Under the pieces are notes generated by a model. That model made no database searches. It was given only the letters and a program-made list of their open reading frames with translations, and was not told the origin of the DNA. A stretch of 10,248 bases of DNA from assembly GCA_015657605.1 (NCBI GenBank), contig JACDQO010000153.1, positions 1 to 10,248 of the forward strand, given 5' to 3'. Positions 1 through 7,548 of the stretch are shown here, piece by piece (within the stretch, counting starts at the first letter, position 1; every line of letters starts with the position of its first letter). Made by a program: the position numbers and the translations under genes. Origin of the DNA: Limnohabitans sp. Its GTDB lineage: Bacteria > Pseudomonadota > Gammaproteobacteria > Burkholderiales > Burkholderiaceae_C.

Positions 1-977
<977 letters not shown>

Positions 978-978
978 C

Positions 979-1753
979 TTATTCCCCACCCAGCCCCAGC
1001 CGGTTGGGTTGGCGCTTTTCGATGGCAAAGCGAAGCAAAGCCGCTGTGCGGAAAATGCCGTGCGCAAACTTGCCGTAGGGCAATGTCAGGAACAAGGCCA
1101 TCACTGCACCCAGGTGCACCGCCAACATCAAAGGCATGGCCGCTGTTTGGCCCAGCAACCACAGCAACAAGCCGGTCACGCTGACCAAGAACAACAAGGC
1201 GATGAAACCCCGGTCCATGGGCTTTTGCGCCGCATCGCCATGGTCCGGGTGACGGCGCAGGTTCAAGCGCCACAAACCGGCCGTGCCCACCGCCAAGCTC
1301 ACCCCGCCAATGACGCCGAGCAACTTGGGCAAGGTAGTCAGGTCATAGGGTGCGGGCCAGTCGAACACATAGTGGTACAGCGTGGCCACGCTGGTGGCGG
1401 CAAAGCACAGCATGAAACCGTAAAACGTCAGGTGGTGGTAACGCCTGCGCTCGTGTGTCCAAGCGTCGTCTTCGTTGTGGCAACCCTCGCCATGGCCGCC
1501 GTCCAGGTATTTCAGGCGCAAGGCCGCGTGGGTGGCTTCGGCCGCAGCGGGTGTGGTCAAACCGGCCCCGCTGGTGGCAGGCGTCACATCACGCCAAAAG
1601 CGCCGAACACCGAGGGCCAGCGCCAGCACTGCAAACAAGAAGATGGGCGCGAACAGGCTCACCATCAGGTTGTGGGGGAACACCGCATAAAAACCACCGG
1701 CCACGGGCGCGCCCCACAGCGTGCCTTGGCGCAACATGGCCAGACAGCCAAAA
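979..1753 (-). CDS. tcuB: TcuB-like membrane electron-transfer protein, C-terminal membrane part (after frameshift)
   Basis: TcuB passes electrons from the reduced FAD of TcuA to the respiratory chain. This part is the membrane domain. From the first ATG in frame (1737) there are 252 residues, with about five hydrophobic segments near residues 24-43, 103-125, 137-156, 175-195 and 198-220. Histidines sit at or near their ends ([32 protein letters not shown]) and could ligate haem, though this is not proven. [22 protein letters not shown] is typical of TcuB/CitB proteins and must be joined to the Fe-S part that ends near 1751. Joined, the protein is about 388 residues, close to the roughly 380 of known TcuB. 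The ATG at 1737 is probably not a real start. The gene ends at 979-981, one base from the mnmA stop. Confidence 0.85.
1750..1753 (-). other. Frameshift site in tcuB (probable extra base in a four-base run)
   Basis: On the coding strand the junction reads TTG TTT TGG CTG. Removing one T gives TTG TTT GGC TGT CTG GCC ATG TTG CGC (L-F-G-C-L-A-M-L-R), restoring a continuous hydrophobic segment into [11 protein letters not shown]. The exact base cannot be fixed, and an indel a few bases either side would also restore the frame. The break lies in the first transmembrane segment. Confidence 0.75.
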
Positions 1754-2146
1754 CAAGGCCAAACCCAAAGCGAGCGCCACCGACAAGGTCAAGCCATTGC
1801 GTTGGTACAAACTGCCCAAAGCGGGTGGCCAGGCGTAGTCGGCATAGGTCTGGCCACGCACCTGGGCCATGGCCTTGGGCACATTGATGGCAAAGTCGTG
1901 CGGCGGTGCGTACTGGCAGGCGTGCAAACACGCGCCACAGTTGTGGCACAAGTTGGCCATGTAATGGATGTCGGCCTTGCCAAACTCCAGCCGGCGCGTC
2001 ATGGCTGGAAACACCGCACAAAAACCTTCGCAATAACGGCAGCCATTGCAAATATGCATTTGGCGAGCCACTTCGGCTTCCGGAGCTGTCAATTCGCCAA
2101 GCGCCAGGGCACGGGCGTCACGCGTCAAGGCATCAAGCGTTTGCAT
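1751..2146 (-). CDS. tcuB: TcuB-like electron-transfer protein, N-terminal two-[4Fe-4S] part
   Basis: From ATG 2146 the protein runs 132 residues before the frame breaks. It carries two ferredoxin-like cysteine clusters: [16 protein letters not shown] (Cys33, 36, 39, 43) and [17 protein letters not shown] (Cys67, 70, 73, 77), enough for two [4Fe-4S] centres. A first membrane segment begins near residue 120. The start is set by a strong Shine-Dalgarno (AAAAGGAGGG, about 9 bases upstream) and overlaps the end of the tcuA-like gene by 14 bp, suggesting coupled translation of dehydrogenase and electron acceptor. An in-frame ATG at 2221 lies deep inside tcuA and is unlikely. The uncorrected frame runs on to a stop at 1589, but its sequence after 1750 is not TcuB-like. 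Confidence 0.88.
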
Positions 2147-3575
2147 GGTCAGCGCCCTCCTTTTGGGCTTGGACAGCTTTGGCCGCTTGCTCACCCGCGA
2201 TGCGGCCAAAGGCCGTGCCAATCGTCATGCCCACCCCGGCGGTGTAGCCCTTGCCCAACACGTTGCCGGCCATCATTTCGCCCGCCACAAACAGGTTGGG
2301 GCTGGGCTGGTTGTTGAATCGCACAGCGGTGGTCTCATCGGTTTTCAATCCCAAATAGGTGAAAGTCACGCCGGGCCTGACGGCGTAAGCGTAATAAGGC
2401 GCGGTGTCCAACGGCCTGGCCCAGTGGGTTTTGGCAGGGCTGACCCCTTCGGTGTGGCAGTCGTCCAACGCCGTGTGGTCAAACGTGCCTTCGCGGCAAG
2501 CGGCGTTGTAATCGTTCAGGGTTTGCATGAACGTGGCCTCATCCAGACCCAGCTTGCGGGCCAACTCCGGCAGGCTGTCCGCTTGGGTGCCTTCAAACAC
2601 GGGCGGCATGAAACGGCCAATGGCTTTGGCGTCGATGATCGAATACGCCACCTGCCCCGGTTGCTGAGCCACCAAACGGCCCCAGATCGCATAGCGCTTG
2701 GGCCAAAAATCTTCGCCCTCGTCGTAAAAACGGCGCGCCTCCCGGTTGACCACCACGCCCAAGGACACACAGTCGATGCGGGTGCAAATGCCGCCGTCGT
2801 ACAAGGGCGCACGCGCATCGATGGCGACCATGTGCGCCTGCGTCGGGTCACCAATGCGGTCAGCGCCTTGCGCCAGCATGTGTTTGAGCAAAACGCCTTG
2901 GTTGTAACGCGTTCCCCGGATCAAAAATTGATCGGCCGGGTACTCACCGCGCTCGTTTTGGCCCCAGGCCTCGCGCAGCCATTCGCGGTTGGACTCAAAG
3001 CCCCCCGCGGCCAAAACGCAGGCACGGGCCTCAATGCGTTCGCGCCGCACGCTGCCATCGGCCTGCTTGTGCATGACCGATGCGGCCACAAAGCGGCCCT
3101 CGTCCAATTCGACGGTATCCACCTCGGCGTTGTAGTGGATCTGCACCCCCAGCTTTTCGGCGCTGCGGTAAAAAGCATTGACCAAGGCCTTGCCCCCGCC
3201 CATGAAGAACGCGTTGGTGCGGGCCGTGTGCAAAGCACCGGACAAAGACGGCTGAAAGCGCACGCCATGCTTGACCATCCAGGGTCTGCATGTGGCCGAG
3301 TGGCGGATCGCCAGACGGGCCAAATGCTCGTCGGTCAAGCCCCCTGTGACCTTGAGAAGGTCTTGCCAGAACTCTTCTTCCGGGTAGGCGTCGACCAACA
3401 CGTCTTGCGGCGCATCGTGCATGCAGCGCAAATTGCGGGTGTGGCCAGAATTGCCGCCGCGCCACTCGCGCGGCGCCGATTCGAGCAGCATCACGCTGGC
3501 ACCGGCTTCACGGGCCATGAGCGCCGCACACAGGGCCGCGTTGCCGCCGCCAATCACCAAAACATCGACCGTCAT
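2133..3575 (-). CDS. tcuA: TcuA-like FAD-dependent tricarballylate dehydrogenase
   Basis: In the known tcu system TcuA oxidises tricarballylate to cis-aconitate with FAD and hands the electrons to TcuB. The protein has 480 residues, a normal length. The N-terminus has the Rossmann FAD motif [20 protein letters not shown] (GGG at residues 9-11) ending in an acidic LLES strand. Typical TcuA segments follow: [47 protein letters not shown] and [16 protein letters not shown] near the C-terminus, the second FAD-contacting stretch of the fumarate reductase/succinate dehydrogenase flavoprotein family. ATG 3575 is preferred, with GAAAG 6 bases upstream; GTG 3581 is the alternative. It follows the SDR gene by 44 bp and overlaps tcuB by 14 bp. 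The substrate is inferred from family and neighbours; a related tricarboxylate is possible. Confidence 0.88.
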   Translation of the reverse strand: MTVDVLVIGGGNAALCAALMAREAGASVMLLESAPREWRGGNSGHTRNLRCMHDAPQDVLVDAYPEEEFWQDLLKVTGGLTDEHLARLAIRHSATCRPWMVKHGVRFQPSLSGALHTARTNAFFMGGGKALVNAFYRSAEKLGVQIHYNAEVDTVELDEGRFVAASVMHKQADGSVRRERIEARACVLAAGGFESNREWLREAWGQNERGEYPADQFLIRGTRYNQGVLLKHMLAQGADRIGDPTQAHMVAIDARAPLYDGGICTRIDCVSLGVVVNREARRFYDEGEDFWPKRYAIWGRLVAQQPGQVAYSIIDAKAIGRFMPPVFEGTQADSLPELARKLGLDEATFMQTLNDYNAACREGTFDHTALDDCHTEGVSPAKTHWARPLDTAPYYAYAVRPGVTFTYLGLKTDETTAVRFNNQPSPNLFVAGEMMAGNVLGKGYTAGVGMTIGTAFGRIAGEQAAKAVQAQKEGADHANA

Positions 3576-3619
3576 AAACACTTTCAGGGCAAAGCACAGG
3601 GCACAAAGCCCGAATCAGA

Positions 3620-4375
3620 TCAGAACTGGTATTTGCGCAAACCACCATCCACCGGGATCACCGCACCCGTGATGTAACTGGCCAAAGGCGAGGCCAAGAA
3701 GGTGACCAAGTTGGCCATGTCTTCCGGCTCGCCATAACGCCCCATCGGGATCTCGTTGTCGCACTGCCACTGGCGGTATTCAGGCGTGTAGTTGCGAAAA
3801 ATTTGCTCCGAGTGGATACGCCCTGGTGGCACACAGTTCACGGTGACGCCGTGCTTGCCCACCATGCGCGACAAACCTTTGGCCCAGCTGTGCATGCCCG
3901 CCTTGGCGCAAAACGCACCGTTGGTGTGCTCGGGCTCGCTCTTACCCGTGATGTTGATGATGCGACCCCACTTGCGCTCAATCATCTGGTCAATCAGGGC
4001 ATCGGCCACTTGGCGTGGACGGTGAAAGTTCAAGGTGATGGCTTCTTGCCAGGCCTCTTCGCTCACATGCAACTCCTTGAAACTGCGCGAGCCGCCAGCG
4101 TTGTTCACCAAAATGTCCACGCTGCCCAAACCCGCCAAAGCCGCCTCTGCCAAGCGTTTGGCCGCATCTTCGGCGTACAGGTCCGACTCGATGATCACAG
4201 GCGCATGCCCGCCAGCGGCCACGATTTCGTCTGCCAGCTCGCGCAACTTGTCCACACGCCGTGCCGACACCGCCACACGCACACCCTCTGCGGCCAAGGC
4301 CTTGGCAATGCCACGCCCAATGCCCACGCTGGCTCCCGTCACAAGAGCGGTTTTGTTTTTGAGTTGCAAGTCCAT
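3620..4375 (-). CDS. Short-chain dehydrogenase/reductase with a non-canonical active site
   Basis: This 251-residue protein has the classical SDR fold markers: NAD(P)-binding TGASVGIG (13-20), NNAG (91-94), the structural Asn116, Lys158, the PPGRI segment after beta-6 (183-187) and the C-terminal GAVIPVDGG. Arg39-Arg40 after beta-2 would suit NADP(H). The catalytic motif is odd: the YxxxK position reads A-F-C-A-K, so the catalytic tyrosine is replaced by Ala154, and no tyrosine lies close enough to stand in. The serine position (about 141-143, N-I-T) is not serine either. The start at 4375 is set by GGGAG five bases upstream; a longer frame to 4534 runs through the spacer and tctC end and is rejected. 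It lies between tctC and tcuA, so it probably acts on a catabolic intermediate. The reaction is unknown, and it may not be an alcohol oxidoreductase. Confidence 0.85.
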   Translation of the reverse strand: MDLQLKNKTALVTGASVGIGRGIAKALAAEGVRVAVSARRVDKLRELADEIVAAGGHAPVIIESDLYAEDAAKRLAEAALAGLGSVDILVNNAGGSRSFKELHVSEEAWQEAITLNFHRPRQVADALIDQMIERKWGRIINITGKSEPEHTNGAFCAKAGMHSWAKGLSRMVGKHGVTVNCVPPGRIHSEQIFRNYTPEYRQWQCDNEIPMGRYGEPEDMANLVTFLASPLASYITGAVIPVDGGLRKYQF

Positions 4376-4384
4376 GAAAACTCC

Positions 4385-4408
4385 CATTTGAAAATCAACG
4401 TTCAAATG
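4385..4408. promoter_or_regulatory. 24-bp perfect palindrome upstream of the SDR gene
   Basis: CATTTGAA-N8-TTCAAATG: two perfect 8-bp arms with an 8-bp spacer, in the 116-bp gap between tctC and the SDR gene, about 10 bp from the SDR start and touching its ribosome binding site. Size and symmetry fit a dimeric repressor operator. As RNA it would form an 8-bp stem next to the start site. No convincing -35/-10 pair was found beside it. Function is inferred. Confidence 0.45.
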
Positions 4409-4491
4409 TATTCCCTGGACACTGGGCTGTGCACCAGCACCAAGGGATGGGGGTATCATGAAAAGTGATGGCAATTGGCTTATGGATGGGC

Positions 4492-5454
4492 TCAATCCGC
4501 CGAGAGTTTGGCCTGATGAACCACCCGCCTCCACTTGGCCAAGTCATCGCGAACCAGCGTTTTCAGCTCTTCGGGCGTGCTGGTTTGAACATCGGCGCCC
4601 TGCGCCTCAATGCGCGCGACCGTGTCCTTGTCGGTCAGCACTTGGTTGAGTGCCGCATTGAGTCTGTCGACCACCGCTTTGGGCGTTTTAGCCGGCACAA
4701 ACAAGGCATACCACTGCGTCACATCCACCCCGGGAACGCCCAGCTCTTTCAGGGTTGGGACCCCTGGCAAAGCAGGGGAACGGCGACTGCCCGCAATCCC
4801 AACAGGGTGCAACTTCCCGGACTTGACGTGCGGCAAGGCTGTGAAAAGGCTGGGGAACATGATGTGCGTGTGACCTGCCACCGTGTCGTTGACCGCGGGT
4901 GCAGAGCCCTTGTAGGGCACATGCATCCAGGAAGCTTTCATGTTGAGCTTGTAGAGTTCAGCGGCGAAATGAGGCGCCGTGCCGTTGCCCGCCGAGGCAT
5001 AACTCAGTTTCCCGTCCTGCGCCTGAATGGACGCCAAAACAGTCTTGGCATCCGCGGCCTTCAATTGGGGGGTGACCACCATCAAGGTGGGCGAATAGCC
5101 GACCAGACCCACAGGCTCGAAATCACCAACCGGGTCGTATCGCAACTTCTGCAAAGCCGGGTTCATCGCATGGGTCGCGACATAGCCAAAAAGCACGGTG
5201 TGACCATCTGCTGATGCGCGAGCCACAAACTCAGTCGCAATGGAACCATTGGCACCTGCTTTGTTCTCAACGATCACCGACTGTCCCAGCAAGGGCGCCA
5301 TTTTTTGGGCAATGACGCGCGCCATGGCGTCGTTACCGCCCCCTGCAGCTGTCGGCACAACAAGGGTGACCGTTCTGTCAGGGTATGCGTAAGCCAGTAC
5401 CGATGAACTCCAAACCAAGGCGGTCAATAGCTTTTTGAAATTGAGCGGATGCAT
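4492..5454 (-). CDS. tctC: TctC/Bug-family periplasmic tricarboxylate-binding receptor
   Basis: This is a periplasmic solute receptor of the tripartite tricarboxylate transporter (TTT) type, which captures carboxylic acids for a TctA/TctB membrane permease. It has 320 residues, usual for the family. The N-terminus MHPLNFKKLLTALVWSSSVLAYA is a signal peptide (Lys-Lys, hydrophobic core, likely cleavage after AYA). The mature start PDRTVTLVVPTAAGGGNDAMAR is the family signature with ligand-contacting loop, followed by VIVENKAGANGSIATE and, later, MHVPYKGSAPAVNDTVAGH. AAGGAG with a good spacing decides ATG 5454; longer in-frame starts fall inside the preceding gene. It begins 10 bp after the prpF/galD stop, and its ribosome binding site overlaps that stop codon, so the two are co-transcribed. 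No tctA or tctB is in the window. The ligand is unknown; a tricarboxylate is likely from context. Confidence 0.9.
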   Translation of the reverse strand: MHPLNFKKLLTALVWSSSVLAYAYPDRTVTLVVPTAAGGGNDAMARVIAQKMAPLLGQSVIVENKAGANGSIATEFVARASADGHTVLFGYVATHAMNPALQKLRYDPVGDFEPVGLVGYSPTLMVVTPQLKAADAKTVLASIQAQDGKLSYASAGNGTAPHFAAELYKLNMKASWMHVPYKGSAPAVNDTVAGHTHIMFPSLFTALPHVKSGKLHPVGIAGSRRSPALPGVPTLKELGVPGVDVTQWYALFVPAKTPKAVVDRLNAALNQVLTDKDTVARIEAQGADVQTSTPEELKTLVRDDLAKWRRVVHQAKLSAD

Positions 5455-5464
5455 GAAAAACTCC

Positions 5465-5819
5465 TTAAGAAAAAACCAAATCAGCTGGAAGCTGCAAAGT
5501 TCCTTCCATGATTTTTCGAACCGTACGAACCACGGATGCACGGACCACTTGCAGCTGACCTGAATGCTCCCGGACCTCTGCAGCAATCTGAATCACACCC
5601 GAGGGGTGCACCACTTTGAAAATGTGTTCGCCCTCAAGGCACGCCGTCCGGCTGGCCACCGTGCCAGGTAGAGCAAACGCAGTCACCACACCGATGGCGC
5701 CTGTGACGGCATGGGCGGTATGGCACTGCCAAGGCGTGAAATAGCGCGACACGATCGCCATGGGGTCTTGACTTGGACTGACCAGCACAGGTTTGGGCAT
5801 CACACTGGCTGAGACATCG
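5465..5819 (-). CDS. PrpF/GalD-family isomerase, C-terminal part (after frameshift)
   Basis: About 117 residues starting GDVSASVMPKPVLVSP and containing SRYFTPWQCHTAHAVTGAIGV, AFALPGTVA and HPSGVIQIAAEV form the second half of the C-terminal lobe of a PrpF/GalD protein (diaminopimelate epimerase-like fold). The frame is open further upstream, to about 5890, but there it is out of register with the family. There is no plausible independent start; ATG 5890 lies within the preceding part. The stop TAA at 5465-5467 lies inside the ribosome binding site of tctC. Joined with the N-terminal part it makes a protein of about 357 residues. Confidence 0.85.
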
Positions 5820-5823
5820 CCCC
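5820..5823 (-). other. Frameshift site in the prpF/galD-family gene (probable extra base in a G4 run)
   Basis: The coding strand reads ATG GGC TTG GGG CGA TGT. Removing one G from the four-G run gives ATG GGC TTG GGC GAT GTC (M-G-L-G-D-V), the family sequence leading into SASVMPKP. This is a one-base insertion in a homopolymer with clean family sequence on both sides. Confidence 0.82.
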
Positions 5824-6539
5824 AAGCCCATGAGTCGACCGGCTTGCAGGCGAATGCGCTCCATGCGGGCCAACAGATCAGGCATCGCATCGAGCTCAGA
5901 AGCGCTCTCAGTGCCCGTGACGCCCAAGCTCCGGGCGTTCATCAAGACCATGGGCATCGCTGCATCGATGCAAGTGACTTCCACACCATCGATCACATTG
6001 ATGCGCTCACCAGTAGGAAAAAGCTGCCCCGTCACAGCGCCCCATGCGTCCAGAAAACTCAGGTAAACCGGCGCAGCTGTGCCAGCCACCCCATCCATGC
6101 TGATGTTGCCGTCATAAACCACCCGGCCATTGGGTGTGAGAATTTGCACGTCAATGCGCGCCCCGGTATTGACGTTGTGCACACGCACCGAAGTCATGCC
6201 ATCTGCGGCCGCAATCAAACCTTGTTCGACTGCAAAGGGCGCCACGCCCGCCAACATGTTTCCGCAATTGGGACGGGTATCGACCCCGTTGGGCCCCACC
6301 TGCGCAAACAGGTAGTCCACATCGCAGTCCACGCGCGAAGATCTTGACACCATCGCGACCTTGCTGGTCAGGGTAGAGCCGCCACCGAGTCCATTGATCT
6401 GCGAAGCATCGGCCGCACCAATGGCACTTTGCAAAACACGATCTCTCAAGTGATCGTCTTTGGGTAACCAATCACGAAGGAAGAAAGGGCCGCGTGAAGT
6501 TCCTGAACGCATCAGGACGCAAGGCAATGAAGTAGTCAT
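5820..6539 (-). CDS. PrpF/GalD-family isomerase (aconitate- or oxalomesaconate-type), N-terminal part
   Basis: The family moves a double bond in unsaturated polycarboxylic acids: PrpF acts on 2-methylaconitate, GalD tautomerises 4-oxalomesaconate in gallate breakdown, and a fungal relative (ADI1) isomerises cis- to trans-aconitate. The 240 residues include CVLMRSGTSRGPFF at the N-terminus, GGGSTLTSKVAMVS (Lys60), RPNCGNMLAGVAPFAVEQG (Cys92) and VNTGARIDV. Lys60 and Cys92 fit the catalytic pair known in PrpF. DVDYLFAQV and the corrected length of about 357 residues look more like GalD than PrpF (about 395), but no other gallate genes are present. The gene heads the minus-strand operon, divergent from a LysR gene. 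The frame breaks after GLG at residue 240; the uncorrected frame ends at 5634 with arginine- and cysteine-rich nonsense. ATG 6539 has only a weak ribosome binding site. Confidence 0.85.
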
Positions 6540-6550
6540 GGGTGCGGATG

Positions 6551-6582
6551 ATGCGATCTGTGTAGAATTTTGTGAATTGCAT
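6551..6582. promoter_or_regulatory. Divergent promoter region with an inverted repeat, candidate LysR operator
   Basis: The 85-bp gap between the divergent isomerase (6539) and LysR (6625) starts holds an inverted repeat, ATGCGAT at 6551-6557 and ATTGCAT at 6576-6582 (one mismatch, 18-bp spacer). Between the arms is TAGAAT (6563-6568), a possible -10 box for the rightward gene. LysR regulators commonly bind dyads in such gaps and control both directions. No clear -35 partner was found, so the promoter itself is tentative. Confidence 0.4.
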
Positions 6583-6624
6583 TTTTAAAAAGTATTGATG
6601 CAAAAACACAAGACTGAATTCGAC

Positions 6625-7548
6625 ATGAACATCAACTTCGATTTGCATGACCTGCAGGCCTTTCTCGCCGCGGCCGAACTGGGCAACTTTCGAAAAGCAG
6701 CAGAAGCCGTCCACATTTCGCAACCGGCCTTCAGCCGACGAATCGACAAGCTCGAAAACGCTCTGGGCGTGAAATTGATCGACAGAAGCACGCGCAGCAT
6801 GAGTCTGACGGGGGTTGGAAGAGACTTCGCACGCAAGGTGCGCCTGCTGCTTGACGACCTCGATGAGACCTTGCTAGGCATTCAAGAAGTCGGAGGAGCG
6901 CGAATGGGCGAAGTCACCGTCGCCTGCGTACCCTCTGCTGTTTATTACTTCTTACCGCAAGTGCTGCGCACTTACCACGCCAAGTTTCCACGCATCCGAA
7001 TCAAAGTGCACGACGCCAGCGCCAATGAGGTCCTTTCGGTCGTCGCCAGTGGCGAAGCCGACTTCGGGGTCAACTTCATGGGCAACGACGAACCCGGGAT
7101 TGAATTTCGCAGCATTCTGGAAGAGCGATTTGTCGCAGCCTGCAGAAAAGATCACCCTCTGGCCAAAAAGAGAAAAGTCAGTTGGCAAGAACTGGGGCAA
7201 TACGACTTCATGTCGGTTTCCAAATCATCGGGCAACCGCATGCTGCTCGATTTGGCCTTGGCCTCTGCAGATCAAAGACCACAAAGCATTTACGAAGCCC
7301 AGCATGTCACGACCTTGTTGGGTTTGGTCGAAGCGGGCATGGGTGTTGCTGCGGTGCCGTCATTGGCCATGCCCAGCGCAGATCACCCTGTGTTGGCGAG
7401 CGTGCCTTTGTTTGACCCCATCATCACAAGGCGGATTGGACTGATTCGCCGCAAGGGCCGCAGCTTCACACCAGCGGCCGAAAAGCTTTATGAGTTGCTG
7501 CTCGGCTTGCGTCCCGGAAGCCGCCGCAAGTCAGTGGTCAAAACTTAA
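6625..7548 (+). CDS. LysR-family regulator divergent from the tricarboxylate cluster (TcuR-like position)
   Basis: A 307-residue LysR-type transcription factor. Residues 1-60 form the winged helix-turn-helix (DLHDLQAFLAAAELGNFRKAAE, then ISQPAFSRRIDKLENALG), followed by a linker helix. From about residue 90 it has the two-lobed effector-binding domain, starting GEVTVACVPSAVYYFLPQVL and including the typical LGLVEAGMGVAAVPSLAM. It faces away from the isomerase-tctC-SDR-tcuA-tcuB operon across a short gap, the classical arrangement of a LysR activator and its target, so it probably senses the pathway substrate or an intermediate. MNINFDL (6625) matches usual LysR starts; ATG 6598 or TTG 6595 would add 9 or 10 residues, and no strong ribosome binding site decides. 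Its last 11 bp overlap the convergent second LysR gene. Confidence 0.9.
   Translation: MNINFDLHDLQAFLAAAELGNFRKAAEAVHISQPAFSRRIDKLENALGVKLIDRSTRSMSLTGVGRDFARKVRLLLDDLDETLLGIQEVGGARMGEVTVACVPSAVYYFLPQVLRTYHAKFPRIRIKVHDASANEVLSVVASGEADFGVNFMGNDEPGIEFRSILEERFVAACRKDHPLAKKRKVSWQELGQYDFMSVSKSSGNRMLLDLALASADQRPQSIYEAQHVTTLLGLVEAGMGVAAVPSLAMPSADHPVLASVPLFDPIITRRIGLIRRKGRSFTPAAEKLYELLLGLRPGSRRKSVVKT

Noticed and set aside
1009..1887. A 292-codon + strand open frame opposite tcuB
   Set aside because: The product is Gln/His-rich and low in hydrophobic order, as expected from the complement of a membrane protein gene; the minus strand carries the TcuB motifs.
3599..3611. GGGC-ACAAA-GCCC hairpin between the SDR and tcuA genes
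   Set aside because: A 4-bp stem without a T-run inside a 44-bp operon gap; not convincing as a terminator or attenuator.
2046..3677. A 543-codon open frame on the + strand opposite tcuA
   Set aside because: Its product has no recognisable family features and is antisense to an intact, motif-bearing TcuA. Long antisense frames are common opposite GC-rich genes with biased third positions.
4376..4491. A separate promoter for SDR-tcuA-tcuB in the tctC-SDR gap
   Set aside because: No -35/-10 pair with acceptable spacing could be found by eye; only the palindrome stands out.
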